From Polynucleobacter sp. MG-Unter2-18 (GTDB lineage: Bacteria > Pseudomonadota > Gammaproteobacteria > Burkholderiales > Burkholderiaceae), in assembly GCF_018687675.1 (NCBI RefSeq), contig NZ_CP061302.1:1066192-1130191 (forward strand): a stretch of 64,000 nucleotides of DNA, in the 5' to 3' direction. Positions 17,804 to 27,204 of the stretch are shown here, one piece after another (the stretch's first letter is position 1; every line of letters begins with the position of its first letter). Position numbers and translations under genes: made by a program. Under the pieces are notes generated by a model. It did no database searches. It was not told the origin of the DNA and saw only the letters and a list, made by a program, of their open reading frames with translations.

Positions 17804-20500
17804 TCAAACCGTCATTGGGTTTGGCTTGGTGGTATCGATGCCGTATTTCTGAATTGCTTCGGCTAACTTTTGGCGATCCAACAGGCCAGCATCGACCAAA
17901 GAGCGCAAGGCGGTGAGAACGACCCAGCGACGATCTACTTCAAAGAAATCGCGTAACTTTTCACGAGTATCAGAACGTCCGAAACCATCTGTTCCTAGAA
18001 CCTCAAAGCGTCGGCCTAGATGCTGAATAGCCGGACGAATTTGTTCAGCAAACAGACGCACATAGTCAGTAGCAGCAATGATTGGACCCGCAGTATCTTT
18101 CAGGCACTGCTCTACATGAGATAAAGCAGGTGCTGCAGTTGGATTGAGAAGATTATTACGATGAACCGTATTCCAATTACGACCTAGCTCAGTAAAGCTT
18201 GGGCAACCCCACAAATCAGAGGCGACACCCCAATCTTTATGCAAGATTTCAGCAGCTTCAATGACTTCACGGAAGATGGTTCCAGAACCTAAAAGTTGTA
18301 CACGCAATTTCGCATTAGCATCGCCAACCGACTTGAGTTTATACATACCTTTAATGATGTCTTGCTCCGCCCCTTTTGGCATCGCTGGATGAGCATAGTT
18401 CTCGTTCATCAAAGTAATGTAGAAGTACACATCTTCTTGTTCAGCCAGCATGCGACGCATACCATCTTGAATGACTACGGCTACCTCAAATGAGAATGAA
18501 GGGTCGTAGCTGATGCAGTTTGGAATTGCAGAGCTCCACACTTGACTATGACCATCTTCGTGCTGAAGACCTTCACCATTCAATGTAGTTCTACCGGCAG
18601 TACCGCCCAATAAAAATCCACGACTACGCATATCACCAGCGGCCCAACAGAGGTCGCCAATACGCTGGAAACCAAACATGGAGTAGAAGATGTAGAAAGG
18701 CAACATCGGTACGCCATGGGTTGAGTATGAAGTGGCAGCGGCAATCCAGTCGCACATACCACCTGCCTCATTAATACCTTCCTGCAAAATCTGACCAGTC
18801 TTATCCTCTTTATAGAACATCAATTGATCATGATCTTCTGGAGTGTAGAGCTGGCCTAACTGATTCCAAATGCCTAGCTGGCGGAACATACCTTCCATAC
18901 CAAAGGTGCGCGACTCATCAGGAACAATCGGAACAACTCGCTTACCCAAAACCTTGTCGCGCACAATCGTATTCAATATACGAACAAATGCCATTGTTGT
19001 AGAAATCTCACGACCATCGGTAGTTGCTTCTAATAATGGTGCGAATACGTCAAGCGCAGGAACCGGTAGGCTCTCGGCCTTCATGCGACGCTGCGGCAAG
19101 TAACCGCCCAACTCTTGACGACGTGCTTTCATATATTCAAGCTCTGGACTTCCTTCAGCAAATTTCACTAAAGGCATTTCATCTAGATGCTCATCTTTGA
19201 CGGGGATCTCAAAACGATCACGGAAACGGCGAACATCATCCGCATTCATCTTCTTGGCTTGGTGCGCAATATTCATCGCCTCACCTGAGCTACCCATACC
19301 GTAACCTTTAATGGTATGAGCCAAAATAACGGTTGGTTGGTCCTTGTGATTTACTGCGCAATGAAAAGCTGCAAATACTTTGTGGGGATCATGACCACCA
19401 CGATTAAGTTGCCAAATCTCATCATCACTCCAGTCGCTGACTAGTGCTTTTAATTCAGGCGTATTGAAGACAATTTCGCGCACGTAGGAGCCGCTCTTCG
19501 CTTTCATAGTCTGGTATTCACCATCAACGATCTGACCGAGACGCTGCATCAAGATGCCTTTTTTATCGCGAGCAAACAATGCATCCCAGTGACCGCCCCA
19601 AACAACCTTAATTACATTCCAACCAGCGCCACGGAACTCACCTTCGAGCTCTTGAATAATCTTGCCGTTACCACGAACAGGTCCATCAAGACGTTGTAAG
19701 TTGCAGTTCACAACAAAAATCAGGTTATCGAGTTTTTCACGACCGGCCATACCAATAGCACCGAGTGACTCTGGTTCATCAGTTTCACCATCGCCGAGGA
19801 AAGCCCAAACTTTTCTACCTTCCGCTTTAATGAATCCACGATCTTGCATATAGCGCATAAAGCGCGCTTGATAAATAGCCATGATGGGGCCAAGGCCCAT
19901 TGATACGGTTGGGAACTGCCAGAAATCCGGCATCAACCAAGGGTGCGGATAGCTTGAGATACCTTTGCCGCCAACTTCTTGACGGAAGTTATTGAGCTGC
20001 TCATCTGACAAGCGACCGAGCATGTAGGCCCGAGCATAAATTCCAGGGGCAGAATGCCCTTGAACAAATATTAGATCGCCACCATGCTCTGGAGATGGGG
20101 CATGCCAGAAATGGTTAAAGCCTACGTCATATAGAGTTGCAGCAGACTGGAAAGAAGAAATGTGACCGCCGACGTTGGTATCATTATTAGCGCGTAACAC
20201 CATCGCCATTGCGTTCCAACGAGTGTAAGAACGGATGCGGTGCTCGACATTTTGATCGCCTGGAAGACGTGCCTGCTGTTCTACCGGGATTGTGTTGATG
20301 TACGGAGTTTCAGCATGAAAGGGTTGATTGACCCCATTGACTCGAGCATGAGAAATTTGCTGATCAATCAGATAGGCGGCACGTTCTGGACCCTCATTCC
20401 GAATAACGCCATCAAGGGCCTGTAACCACTCTTGGGTTTCACCTGGATCCGCGTCTTGTTTTCCTGCGCTACCCAAAATTTGTTCTGGAACCGCTGCCAT
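17804..20500 (-). CDS. aceE: Pyruvate dehydrogenase E1 component, homodimeric
   Basis: An 898-residue thiamine-diphosphate enzyme decarboxylating pyruvate and acetylating E2. The ThDP motif starts AFLGDGETDEPES and runs to LIFVVNCNLQRLDGPVRGN; ISTTMAFVRIL and VPDESRTFGMEGMFR mark the second domain, and the C-terminal domain includes EVLGTDGFGRSDTREKLR. Full family length. The start has GGAGG seven bases upstream. First gene of the pdh operon and divergent from a PAS sensor kinase, so the shared 203-base region may hold control sites for both. Confidence 0.97.
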   Translation of the reverse strand: MAAVPEQILGSAGKQDADPGETQEWLQALDGVIRNEGPERAAYLIDQQISHARVNGVNQPFHAETPYINTIPVEQQARLPGDQNVEHRIRSYTRWNAMAMVLRANNDTNVGGHISSFQSAATLYDVGFNHFWHAPSPEHGGDLIFVQGHSAPGIYARAYMLGRLSDEQLNNFRQEVGGKGISSYPHPWLMPDFWQFPTVSMGLGPIMAIYQARFMRYMQDRGFIKAEGRKVWAFLGDGETDEPESLGAIGMAGREKLDNLIFVVNCNLQRLDGPVRGNGKIIQELEGEFRGAGWNVIKVVWGGHWDALFARDKKGILMQRLGQIVDGEYQTMKAKSGSYVREIVFNTPELKALVSDWSDDEIWQLNRGGHDPHKVFAAFHCAVNHKDQPTVILAHTIKGYGMGSSGEAMNIAHQAKKMNADDVRRFRDRFEIPVKDEHLDEMPLVKFAEGSPELEYMKARRQELGGYLPQRRMKAESLPVPALDVFAPLLEATTDGREISTTMAFVRILNTIVRDKVLGKRVVPIVPDESRTFGMEGMFRQLGIWNQLGQLYTPEDHDQLMFYKEDKTGQILQEGINEAGGMCDWIAAATSYSTHGVPMLPFYIFYSMFGFQRIGDLCWAAGDMRSRGFLLGGTAGRTTLNGEGLQHEDGHSQVWSSAIPNCISYDPSFSFEVAVVIQDGMRRMLAEQEDVYFYITLMNENYAHPAMPKGAEQDIIKGMYKLKSVGDANAKLRVQLLGSGTIFREVIEAAEILHKDWGVASDLWGCPSFTELGRNWNTVHRNNLLNPTAAPALSHVEQCLKDTAGPIIAATDYVRLFAEQIRPAIQHLGRRFEVLGTDGFGRSDTREKLRDFFEVDRRWVVLTALRSLVDAGLLDRQKLAEAIQKYGIDTTKPNPMTV

Positions 20501-20551
20501 AAACTGCCTCCATTATTTACATTGATTTTATTGATTGACTCTATAGCCAAT

Positions 20552-20580
20552 ATTTTAGGAAGGTCTATGGGTGTAAACAA
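20552..20580 (-). promoter_or_regulatory. Putative aceE promoter
   Basis: On the minus strand TTGTTT (20575-20580) and TAAAAT (20552-20557) are separated by 17 bases. Transcription would begin near 20545, giving a leader of about 45 bases with GGAGG before the aceE ATG. The -35 is a weak match; the -10 and the spacing are good. Confidence 0.4.
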
Positions 20581-20626
20581 GCAATTTTCCACATAATGAT
20601 AATATTTTTCACTATATGATATTTTG

Positions 20627-20655
20627 TTGCATCGCAATCAGACTATTGCAGCAAT
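20627..20655. promoter_or_regulatory. Tandem TTGC/GCAA inverted repeats upstream of the sensor kinase
   Basis: TTGCATCGCAA (20627-20637) and ATTGCAGCAAT (20645-20655) are two small dyads with the same TTGC...GCAA half sites and centres 18 bases apart. They lie between the divergent aceE and kinase genes. They may be a regulator site; no known consensus was recognised. Confidence 0.3.
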
Positions 20656-20703
20656 CAAAAAGGGGGTAGAAACGCTAGCCCTAGGGCAAAATAGGCTGAT
20701 TAC

Positions 20704-23238
20704 ATGAAAAAAATAGCGCTTTCTTTTTGGCAACTCAAACCCGTGCAGTGGATACGACGAATACGGGGATTTAAGCTTGTCTATACACCGCTCATAGCCA
20801 TTGTTCTCTTCACCATAGTGATGGGCATCATTATGGGCACCTTGCAATTGCAGGAAAAAGGTCAGCAAGAAGCTGCACTATTTAGAGAGCTCTCTTTTGC
20901 AAAGCAACGCATTCAATTGCGGTTTGCAAACAATACCGATGTTATTCAGTCTCTTGGACGTGACTATGTGAGTGGTGGTGAATCCATCAAGTCAAAAGAA
21001 AACTTCATTATTCAGGCTGAAAATTTATTACAGAGTAACCATGAGATTGCACAAATCGTTTGGATTGATAAAGTCGGTCAACGTCAATGGAGAATTCCGC
21101 TAGATAACTTAAGAACAGAGTGGTTCAATAAGAATGTCAATACTGAGACTATCAATCAAGGTCTAAGAAAAACTCTTGAGCTCAGTACATCAACAGGCAG
21201 GCCCGCTTTTAGTCAGTTCATGACACTCGAAGTTCCTAGCGACGAAGTCATCTCAAAAGAAATTCGTAACGTATTTTGGCAAACAGTTCCCCAGATTTCT
21301 GGTAATGAAATTAATGGCATGGTGGCTGTTCTTTACACCACGCAAGGTTTACTTGAAATGATTCCTGGAGAGCTCAAGGGACAGTATCGCTTCACATTAA
21401 TTACAGACAATGACAGAATCCTAGCCATCTCATCCGATAAAAATATACCTAGACGCGCTTTTAGTAATCAAACTAGTCTGGATATTGGTGTGCTTAGTCC
21501 AAACCTCAGCTTACGCATCGATACCTACCCGCCAGCGACGAATTTAACATTCAGGATGTTAATTGGTGTTGTGCTTGGCTTGAGCGCATTTGTGATTTGG
21601 AGCTTATGGTCTGTTCTCAAACAGATGCAGGTTAGGCAAGAAGCTGAAGCAAACCTTCGAGCTGAAACCAATTTCCGTAGTGCGATGGAAAATTCGACTC
21701 CAGTCGGAATTCGCGCACACGATATGAATAAAGTGATTACTTATGTAAATCCAGCATTTTGTGAGATGACGGGGTGGTCCGCTGAAGAGCTCATCGGACT
21801 GAGCCCCCCTTTTGCATTCTGGCCTGAAGGTCAGAAAAATGAGCTGACTGACAAAATGGATAGGGCCCTCAAAATAGCCTTGAGCCAACGAAGAAAAATT
21901 GGAATTGAGGGTTCAATTCTCCACAGGGATGGATCTGTCATTCAGACGCGAACATTTATTGCTCCCCTCGTGGATGAAAAGGGTCAACAAACTGGCTGGG
22001 TCACTTCATTAATTGATATTTCCGAACCTAAGAAAATTCGAGAAGAATTGGCAGCTTCACAAGAGCGATTCGTTGCCGTGTTGGAAGGTCTTGATGCAGC
22101 AGTTTCAGTAGTATCCAATGAGAATGGTGAGCTCCTATTTACGAATCGCTTCTATCGTGAGCGCTTTGGTAATACTGCCAAGGGTCACTTTGAATTATCC
22201 GGTAATGATATCAACGAAAATATCATGCAAAGTCTGTCTAAAGACTTTAGTGATGTGACGGCTGAAGGTGTTTCACCTTCATCACTCTACCAAGAAACTG
22301 AATCAGAAGAAATTCAATTACTAGATGAGGTATCAGGAATTTCAAAATGGTATGAAGTTCGTAGACGTTTTGTCCCGTGGGTAGATGGTCATTTGGCACA
22401 ATTATTAATTGCCACAGATATTACTCCGCGCGTCGAAGCTGATGACTTAGCTCGACAACAAGAGGAGCGGATGCAATTTACTAGCCGCTTAACCACCATG
22501 GGTGAAATGGCCTCTTCCCTAGCCCATGAATTAAATCAGCCGCTTGCTGCCATTTCGAACTATTGCATGGGTGTAGCAAAGCGCTTACAGGGGCATCTTG
22601 ATCCCGCCTTACAAAAAGATATTCTTCCTGCACTAGAAAAAGCATCTGATCAGGCTCATAGAGCAGGTACGATCATTCAACGCATTAAAGGGTTTGTAAA
22701 ACGCAGTGAACCGCAAAGAAAGTCTAGTGACATTACTGGGATCATTAATGATGCCGTTGGATTGGTGGAAATTGAAGCCCATCGCCATCGCCTGAGCATC
22801 AATGCTGAAGTTGCTGAAAATCTCCCTGCAGTTGACTTAGATCCAGTCTTAATTCTGCAGGTCTTAGTCAATCTCCTGAAAAACTCCCTGGACAGTATGA
22901 GAGAGGTTTACCCCCTTTCCTCCCGCTGGTCAGCCCCTCCCGTGCAGATTTCAGCAGATTTAGACACCAGCACCTTCCCTGCCATGTTGCGCATCCAAGT
23001 AAAGGATACAGGCGCTGGAATCGCTGAATCAGTGATTGAACGCATGTTTGAGCCTTTTTTCAGCACTAAAAGCGATGGTATGGGCATGGGTCTGAATATT
23101 TGCCGATCTGTGATTGAGTCCCATCAGGGTCGTCTTTGGGCAACAAATCTGATGGATGCCGAACATACAAAGCTATCAGGCTGCACCTTTACAATACTAT
23201 TACCCTTAGAGTCTCCGGGCTCAAGGGATAGTATTTAA
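20704..23238 (+). CDS. Membrane sensor histidine kinase with two PAS domains
   Basis: An 844-residue kinase. Membrane segments at about residues 25-48 and 283-305 flank a periplasmic sensing region of roughly 230 residues. Two cytoplasmic PAS domains follow: about 325-445, with YVNPAFCEMTGWSAEELIG, then about 455-575. The HisKA box holds H608 in SLAHELNQPLAAISNY, the N box is LVNLLKNSLDSM, and the ATP lid reads DTGAGI...FEPFFSTK...GMGMGLNICRSVIE. The NQPL H-box and partner type resemble FixL/TtrS-like kinases. The ligand is unknown. The adjacent FixJ-type regulator, 37 bases downstream, is the likely partner. Confidence 0.92.
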   Translation: MKKIALSFWQLKPVQWIRRIRGFKLVYTPLIAIVLFTIVMGIIMGTLQLQEKGQQEAALFRELSFAKQRIQLRFANNTDVIQSLGRDYVSGGESIKSKENFIIQAENLLQSNHEIAQIVWIDKVGQRQWRIPLDNLRTEWFNKNVNTETINQGLRKTLELSTSTGRPAFSQFMTLEVPSDEVISKEIRNVFWQTVPQISGNEINGMVAVLYTTQGLLEMIPGELKGQYRFTLITDNDRILAISSDKNIPRRAFSNQTSLDIGVLSPNLSLRIDTYPPATNLTFRMLIGVVLGLSAFVIWSLWSVLKQMQVRQEAEANLRAETNFRSAMENSTPVGIRAHDMNKVITYVNPAFCEMTGWSAEELIGLSPPFAFWPEGQKNELTDKMDRALKIALSQRRKIGIEGSILHRDGSVIQTRTFIAPLVDEKGQQTGWVTSLIDISEPKKIREELAASQERFVAVLEGLDAAVSVVSNENGELLFTNRFYRERFGNTAKGHFELSGNDINENIMQSLSKDFSDVTAEGVSPSSLYQETESEEIQLLDEVSGISKWYEVRRRFVPWVDGHLAQLLIATDITPRVEADDLARQQEERMQFTSRLTTMGEMASSLAHELNQPLAAISNYCMGVAKRLQGHLDPALQKDILPALEKASDQAHRAGTIIQRIKGFVKRSEPQRKSSDITGIINDAVGLVEIEAHRHRLSINAEVAENLPAVDLDPVLILQVLVNLLKNSLDSMREVYPLSSRWSAPPVQISADLDTSTFPAMLRIQVKDTGAGIAESVIERMFEPFFSTKSDGMGMGLNICRSVIESHQGRLWATNLMDAEHTKLSGCTFTILLPLESPGSRDSI

Positions 23239-23275
23239 TTTATGTATTTTTTTAGGTTTATCTGCGAGAACGAAT

Positions 23276-23923
23276 ATGAACATCAGTGCTGCCACCAAAC
23301 CCAATCAAGCTGAAGTAGTTTATGTTGTTGATGACGATGAGGCGGTTCGCGACTCTCTCACTTGGCTACTCGAAAGTAATGGCTATGTTGTTCGCTGCCA
23401 TGCAAGTGCTGAGCGTTTCTTGCAGTCACTCCAAAGTACTGATAAATCAACCATTTCTTGTGCCATCCTAGATGTCCGCATGTCGGGTATGTCGGGCCTT
23501 GAATTGCAAGAGCGTCTCATTAGTGAAAATCTGCCCATGCCAGTTGCTTTCATTACTGGTCACGGCGATGTGTCGATGGCAGTTTCTACAATGAAGCGTG
23601 GCGCGGTGGACTTTATCGAAAAACCATTTAAAGAAAATGATCTCTGCGGCTTAGTAGACCGAATGCTTGGAAAAGCGCGGATTGATTACTCCCAGGCAAG
23701 TCAGCGTAAGACCACCCAAAGCCTCTTGAGTAAACTCACTGGGCGTGAGCGCCAAGTGCTCGAGCGAATCGTAGCCGGTCGTTTGAATAAACAAATCGCA
23801 GATGATCTAAGTATCTCAATCAAAACTGTAGAAGCTCATCGCGCAAATATTATGGAAAAACTCAACGTGAATACCGTTGCAGATCTTTTACGCCTGGCCC
23901 TTTCTGATCCACAACCTAATTAA
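23276..23923 (+). CDS. FixJ/LuxR-type response regulator
   Basis: A 215-residue two-domain regulator. The receiver domain has the acidic cluster [12 protein letters not shown], phospho-acceptor D66 in [12 protein letters not shown] and K116 in VDFIEKPF. The C-terminal LuxR-type helix-turn-helix has [22 protein letters not shown] and [16 protein letters not shown]. It follows the kinase by 37 bases and precedes folD by five, so the three genes are probably one transcript. Targets are unknown; the divergent pyruvate dehydrogenase operon is a candidate only by position. Confidence 0.94.
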   Translation: MNISAATKPNQAEVVYVVDDDEAVRDSLTWLLESNGYVVRCHASAERFLQSLQSTDKSTISCAILDVRMSGMSGLELQERLISENLPMPVAFITGHGDVSMAVSTMKRGAVDFIEKPFKENDLCGLVDRMLGKARIDYSQASQRKTTQSLLSKLTGRERQVLERIVAGRLNKQIADDLSISIKTVEAHRANIMEKLNVNTVADLLRLALSDPQPN

Positions 23924-23928
23924 TTTTT

Positions 23929-24786
23929 ATGCCTGCACAGTTACTCGATGGCGTCGCCCTATCCAAAAAATTACGCACTGAAATTGCTGCACGTGGAGCA
24001 ATCGTTACCGCCAAAGGTGTTAGACCTGGTCTAGCGGTTATCGTTGTTGGAGAAAATCCTGCCAGCCAGGTTTATGTCAGGAATAAAGTCAAAGCCTGCG
24101 AAGACGTTGGTTTTCACTCTGTGCTTGAGCGCTACTCCGCTGAATTAGGCGAAGAAGAATTGCTTGCCCGTATTGCCACTTTGAATGCTGATCCAGCTAT
24201 TCATGGCATCTTGGTTCAATTGCCACTGCCTGAACACATCGCTGCTGAACGTGTACTAGAAGCAATCGCCCCTGAGAAAGATGTAGACGGCTTTCACGTA
24301 GCGAATGCTGGTGCCTTAATGGTGGGTCAGCCAGAATTCAAGCCATGCACTCCCTATGGCTGCATGAAGATTCTGGAGAGTATTGACTATCCTATCCGTG
24401 GCGCACGCGCCGTAATCGTAGGCGCCTCTAATATTGTTGGCAAGCCGATGGCCATGCTCTTGTTACAAGCAGGTGCAACAGTCACTATCTGTAATAGCAA
24501 GACTCGTGACTTAGCGCATCACACCAAGGATGCTGATATTTTGGTAGTTGCCACCGGTAAGCCAAAAATGGTTACCGGTGATATGGTCAAACATGGGGCC
24601 GTAGTGATTGACGTGGGCATCAATCGTATGCCTGATGGAAAACTCTGCGGCGACGTTGATTTTGATGCCGTTCAATATGTTGCCGGCTGGATTACTCCTG
24701 TACCCGGAGGTGTTGGGCCTATGACTATCACCATGCTTCTGATGAACACACTAGAGGCCGCAGAAAAGGCAGCAAAGCCCTCTTAA
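23929..24786 (+). CDS. folD: Methylenetetrahydrofolate dehydrogenase/cyclohydrolase
   Basis: A 285-residue bifunctional enzyme interconverting 5,10-methylene-, methenyl- and 10-formyl-tetrahydrofolate with NADP. Motifs: [20 protein letters not shown] containing the catalytic region, [18 protein letters not shown], the NADP loop [14 protein letters not shown] and the ending [16 protein letters not shown]. Length typical. Only five bases separate it from the response regulator and no clear Shine-Dalgarno is present (the spacer is AT-rich), suggesting coupled translation. Confidence 0.96.
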   Translation: MPAQLLDGVALSKKLRTEIAARGAIVTAKGVRPGLAVIVVGENPASQVYVRNKVKACEDVGFHSVLERYSAELGEEELLARIATLNADPAIHGILVQLPLPEHIAAERVLEAIAPEKDVDGFHVANAGALMVGQPEFKPCTPYGCMKILESIDYPIRGARAVIVGASNIVGKPMAMLLLQAGATVTICNSKTRDLAHHTKDADILVVATGKPKMVTGDMVKHGAVVIDVGINRMPDGKLCGDVDFDAVQYVAGWITPVPGGVGPMTITMLLMNTLEAAEKAAKPS

Positions 24787-24858
24787 TAGAGGTCTTCATA
24801 TGAGGTCTTTTTAAGGGCCTGATTAGCAAAAGTTCCTATCGTCCATTAAGCTATAGGG

Positions 24859-26994
24859 ATGACTAATTCAATCACATCAAAGCCCTCTCCTGAACTCCAG
24901 CAAAACCCACTGATTGCATTCGGAAGAGGCATTTGCGCCTACTCCGAGATAAAGCCATCTGATATTGCGCCAGCAATCGATTTCCTGCTACAGCAGGCGC
25001 AATCTGCAGTCGATCATGCAGTGGATCCGAGCACTCCTGCAAACTGGAATGATTTAGTGGAGCCTCTCGAGGATGCAACCGAATCTTTAAGCCGGTCTTG
25101 GGGAGTGATTTCTCATCTCAATAGCGTTGCAGATACCCCAGAACTTCGGGCGGCTTATGGCGAGATGATGCCCAAAGTAAGCGCATTTTTTTCTGGCCTA
25201 GGCCAAAATTTAGCGCTCTATCTAAAGTTCAAAGCACTCAGTCAGGATCCTAGCTTTACCAAACTGAATTACGCACAGAAAAAAGTAATTGATAACTCAT
25301 TAAGAGATTTCCGCCTCGGTGGCGCAGAGCTCAGTGATGCTGATAAGCCTCGCTTTGCTCAAATTCAGGATGAGCAAGCATTGTTAGGTAAAGCGTTTTC
25401 TGAGCATGTTTTAGATGCCACTGATAGCTTTGTCCATGTCATTACTGATCAATCCGAACTAAAGGGCTTGCCAGAGGACGCTATCGCCGCAGCCGCGGAT
25501 ACAGCGCAACAAAAAGGGCTTGAGGGCTGGGCTTTTACTCTGCACTTCCCCTCTTACTACCCAATCATGCAGTACTCCGAGAGTCGCTCACTGCGACGCC
25601 TCATGTATGAGGCCTACGTCACACGAGCCTCTGAACTAGCTCCTCAATACGCTCAGGGCAAAGTCGATTGGGACAACACGCAAAACATGCTTGAGCAACT
25701 CAAGCTACGCGACGAAGAAGCACATATGCTGGGCTTCAAAAACTATGCTGCTCTGAGTTTGGCACCAAAGATGGCGAGCAGCGTTGAGGAGGTTGATACT
25801 TTCTTGACGAATTTCGCTCAAAAGGCAAAACCCTTTGCACTAAAGGATTGGCAAGAGCTCTCTGAATTTGCCAAAACTGAATTGTCTATTGTTGATGGAT
25901 TAGAGCCATGGGATATTGCTTTTGCTTCTGAGAAATTGAAGCAAGAACGCTATGCGTTTTCTGAAAATGAATTAAAACAATATTTTCCTTTGCCTAAAGT
26001 GTTGGAGGGCTTATTTGGCGTAATTCAAACTTTGTTTGGCGTGAAGATTGAAAAGGCCGATCTGCCAACTTGGCATGCCGATGTACAGTCTTTCTCGGTT
26101 AAAAATACTGAAAACAAGATCGTTGCTTATTTCTATCTAGACCCATACGCTCGTCCTGGTAAACGCGGTGGTGCCTGGATGGATGATGCTCGCGGTCGCC
26201 GTGAATTGCCTAATGGAGAGATACAGATTCCAGTTGCCTATCTTGTTTGCAACTTTGCAGCTCCGGTAAAAGTAAATGGCGTATTGCGCCAACCCACAAT
26301 CACTCATGATGATGTGATTACACTCTTTCACGAGAGTGGTCATGGCCTGCATCACCTATTAACGCAAGTCAGTGCTTTAGGTGTATCTGGTATCAACGGT
26401 GTCGAGTGGGATGCAGTTGAGTTACCAAGTCAATTCATGGAAAACTTTTGCTGGGAATGGGAAGTTTTAGAGAAAATGACAGCACATGCTGAAACCGGCA
26501 AGCCACTACCCAAAGATTTATTTAATAAGATGCTCGCCGCTAAGAATTTTCAAAACGGCTACATGACCTTACGCCAAGTGGTGATGTCGCTAACTGATTG
26601 GCGCCTGCATGCCAGTTTTGATGCTAAAAATGCTCAGGATCATGCAGTACTTGATCTGTCCAGAAGTATTGCAGAACAATTCAATGTCATTCCTCAGCCA
26701 GCAATCTCCCGCTGGATCAACACCTTTAGCCATATTTTTGCCGGTGGATATGCTGCTGGTTATTACAGCTATAAATGGGCTGAAGTTCTTTCTGCCGACG
26801 TCTACTCTGCTTTTGAAGAGGCTGCAAAACTCACTGGTAGCGTCCTTGATGCTGAAACTGGTAAGCGCTATCGTACAGAGATTTTAGAGGTGGGTGGCAG
26901 TCGCCCTGCCGCTGAATCCTTTAAAGCATTTAGAGGAAGAGAGCCTAGTATTGATGCTCTATTAAGGCATGGTGGTTTAGCTTTAGCAAATTAA
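24859..26994 (+). CDS. prlC: Oligopeptidase A (M3 metallopeptidase)
   Basis: A 711-residue cytosolic zinc peptidase degrading short peptides and cleaved signal peptides. The zinc motif HESGH has H491, E492 and H495, within LFHESGHGLHHLLT; the third ligand Glu follows in VEWDAVELPSQFMENF. Flanking family segments include FYLDPYARPGKRGGAWMDD and FSHIFAGGYAAGYYSYKWAEVL. Slightly longer than E. coli OpdA (680), mainly at the N-terminus. It has 72 bases from folD and an intrinsic terminator after it. Confidence 0.95.
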   Translation: MTNSITSKPSPELQQNPLIAFGRGICAYSEIKPSDIAPAIDFLLQQAQSAVDHAVDPSTPANWNDLVEPLEDATESLSRSWGVISHLNSVADTPELRAAYGEMMPKVSAFFSGLGQNLALYLKFKALSQDPSFTKLNYAQKKVIDNSLRDFRLGGAELSDADKPRFAQIQDEQALLGKAFSEHVLDATDSFVHVITDQSELKGLPEDAIAAAADTAQQKGLEGWAFTLHFPSYYPIMQYSESRSLRRLMYEAYVTRASELAPQYAQGKVDWDNTQNMLEQLKLRDEEAHMLGFKNYAALSLAPKMASSVEEVDTFLTNFAQKAKPFALKDWQELSEFAKTELSIVDGLEPWDIAFASEKLKQERYAFSENELKQYFPLPKVLEGLFGVIQTLFGVKIEKADLPTWHADVQSFSVKNTENKIVAYFYLDPYARPGKRGGAWMDDARGRRELPNGEIQIPVAYLVCNFAAPVKVNGVLRQPTITHDDVITLFHESGHGLHHLLTQVSALGVSGINGVEWDAVELPSQFMENFCWEWEVLEKMTAHAETGKPLPKDLFNKMLAAKNFQNGYMTLRQVVMSLTDWRLHASFDAKNAQDHAVLDLSRSIAEQFNVIPQPAISRWINTFSHIFAGGYAAGYYSYKWAEVLSADVYSAFEEAAKLTGSVLDAETGKRYRTEILEVGGSRPAAESFKAFRGREPSIDALLRHGGLALAN

Positions 26995-27014
26995 ACTTAA
27001 TTTAGTTGTTAATG

Positions 27015-27040
27015 AAAAAGCCACCTACGGGTGGTTTTTT
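27015..27040 (+). terminator. Intrinsic terminator after prlC
   Basis: CCACC (27021-27025) and GGTGG (27030-27034) with a four-base loop, preceded by AAAAAG and followed by six T. Confidence 0.85.
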
Positions 27041-27204
27041 CAAACGATGGGCTTGTCTATGGGCTTATGTCCAGCTTTGATTTGCATGCCTATGGGTTTA
27101 GCTTAGAACATCAGTCTAAATCTGAAAGATTTTAGATAATGTCACTAAGTACTGTTATAAGAATGAGTCTTACTAAGAATCTTTACGTTTTTACGGGAAT
27201 TAAT

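Noticed and set aside
24787..24858. Terminator between folD and prlC
   Set aside because: GAGGTCTT is repeated and a short CCTCT/AGAGG stem overlaps the folD stop, but there is no stem directly before the T run, so no intrinsic terminator is called.
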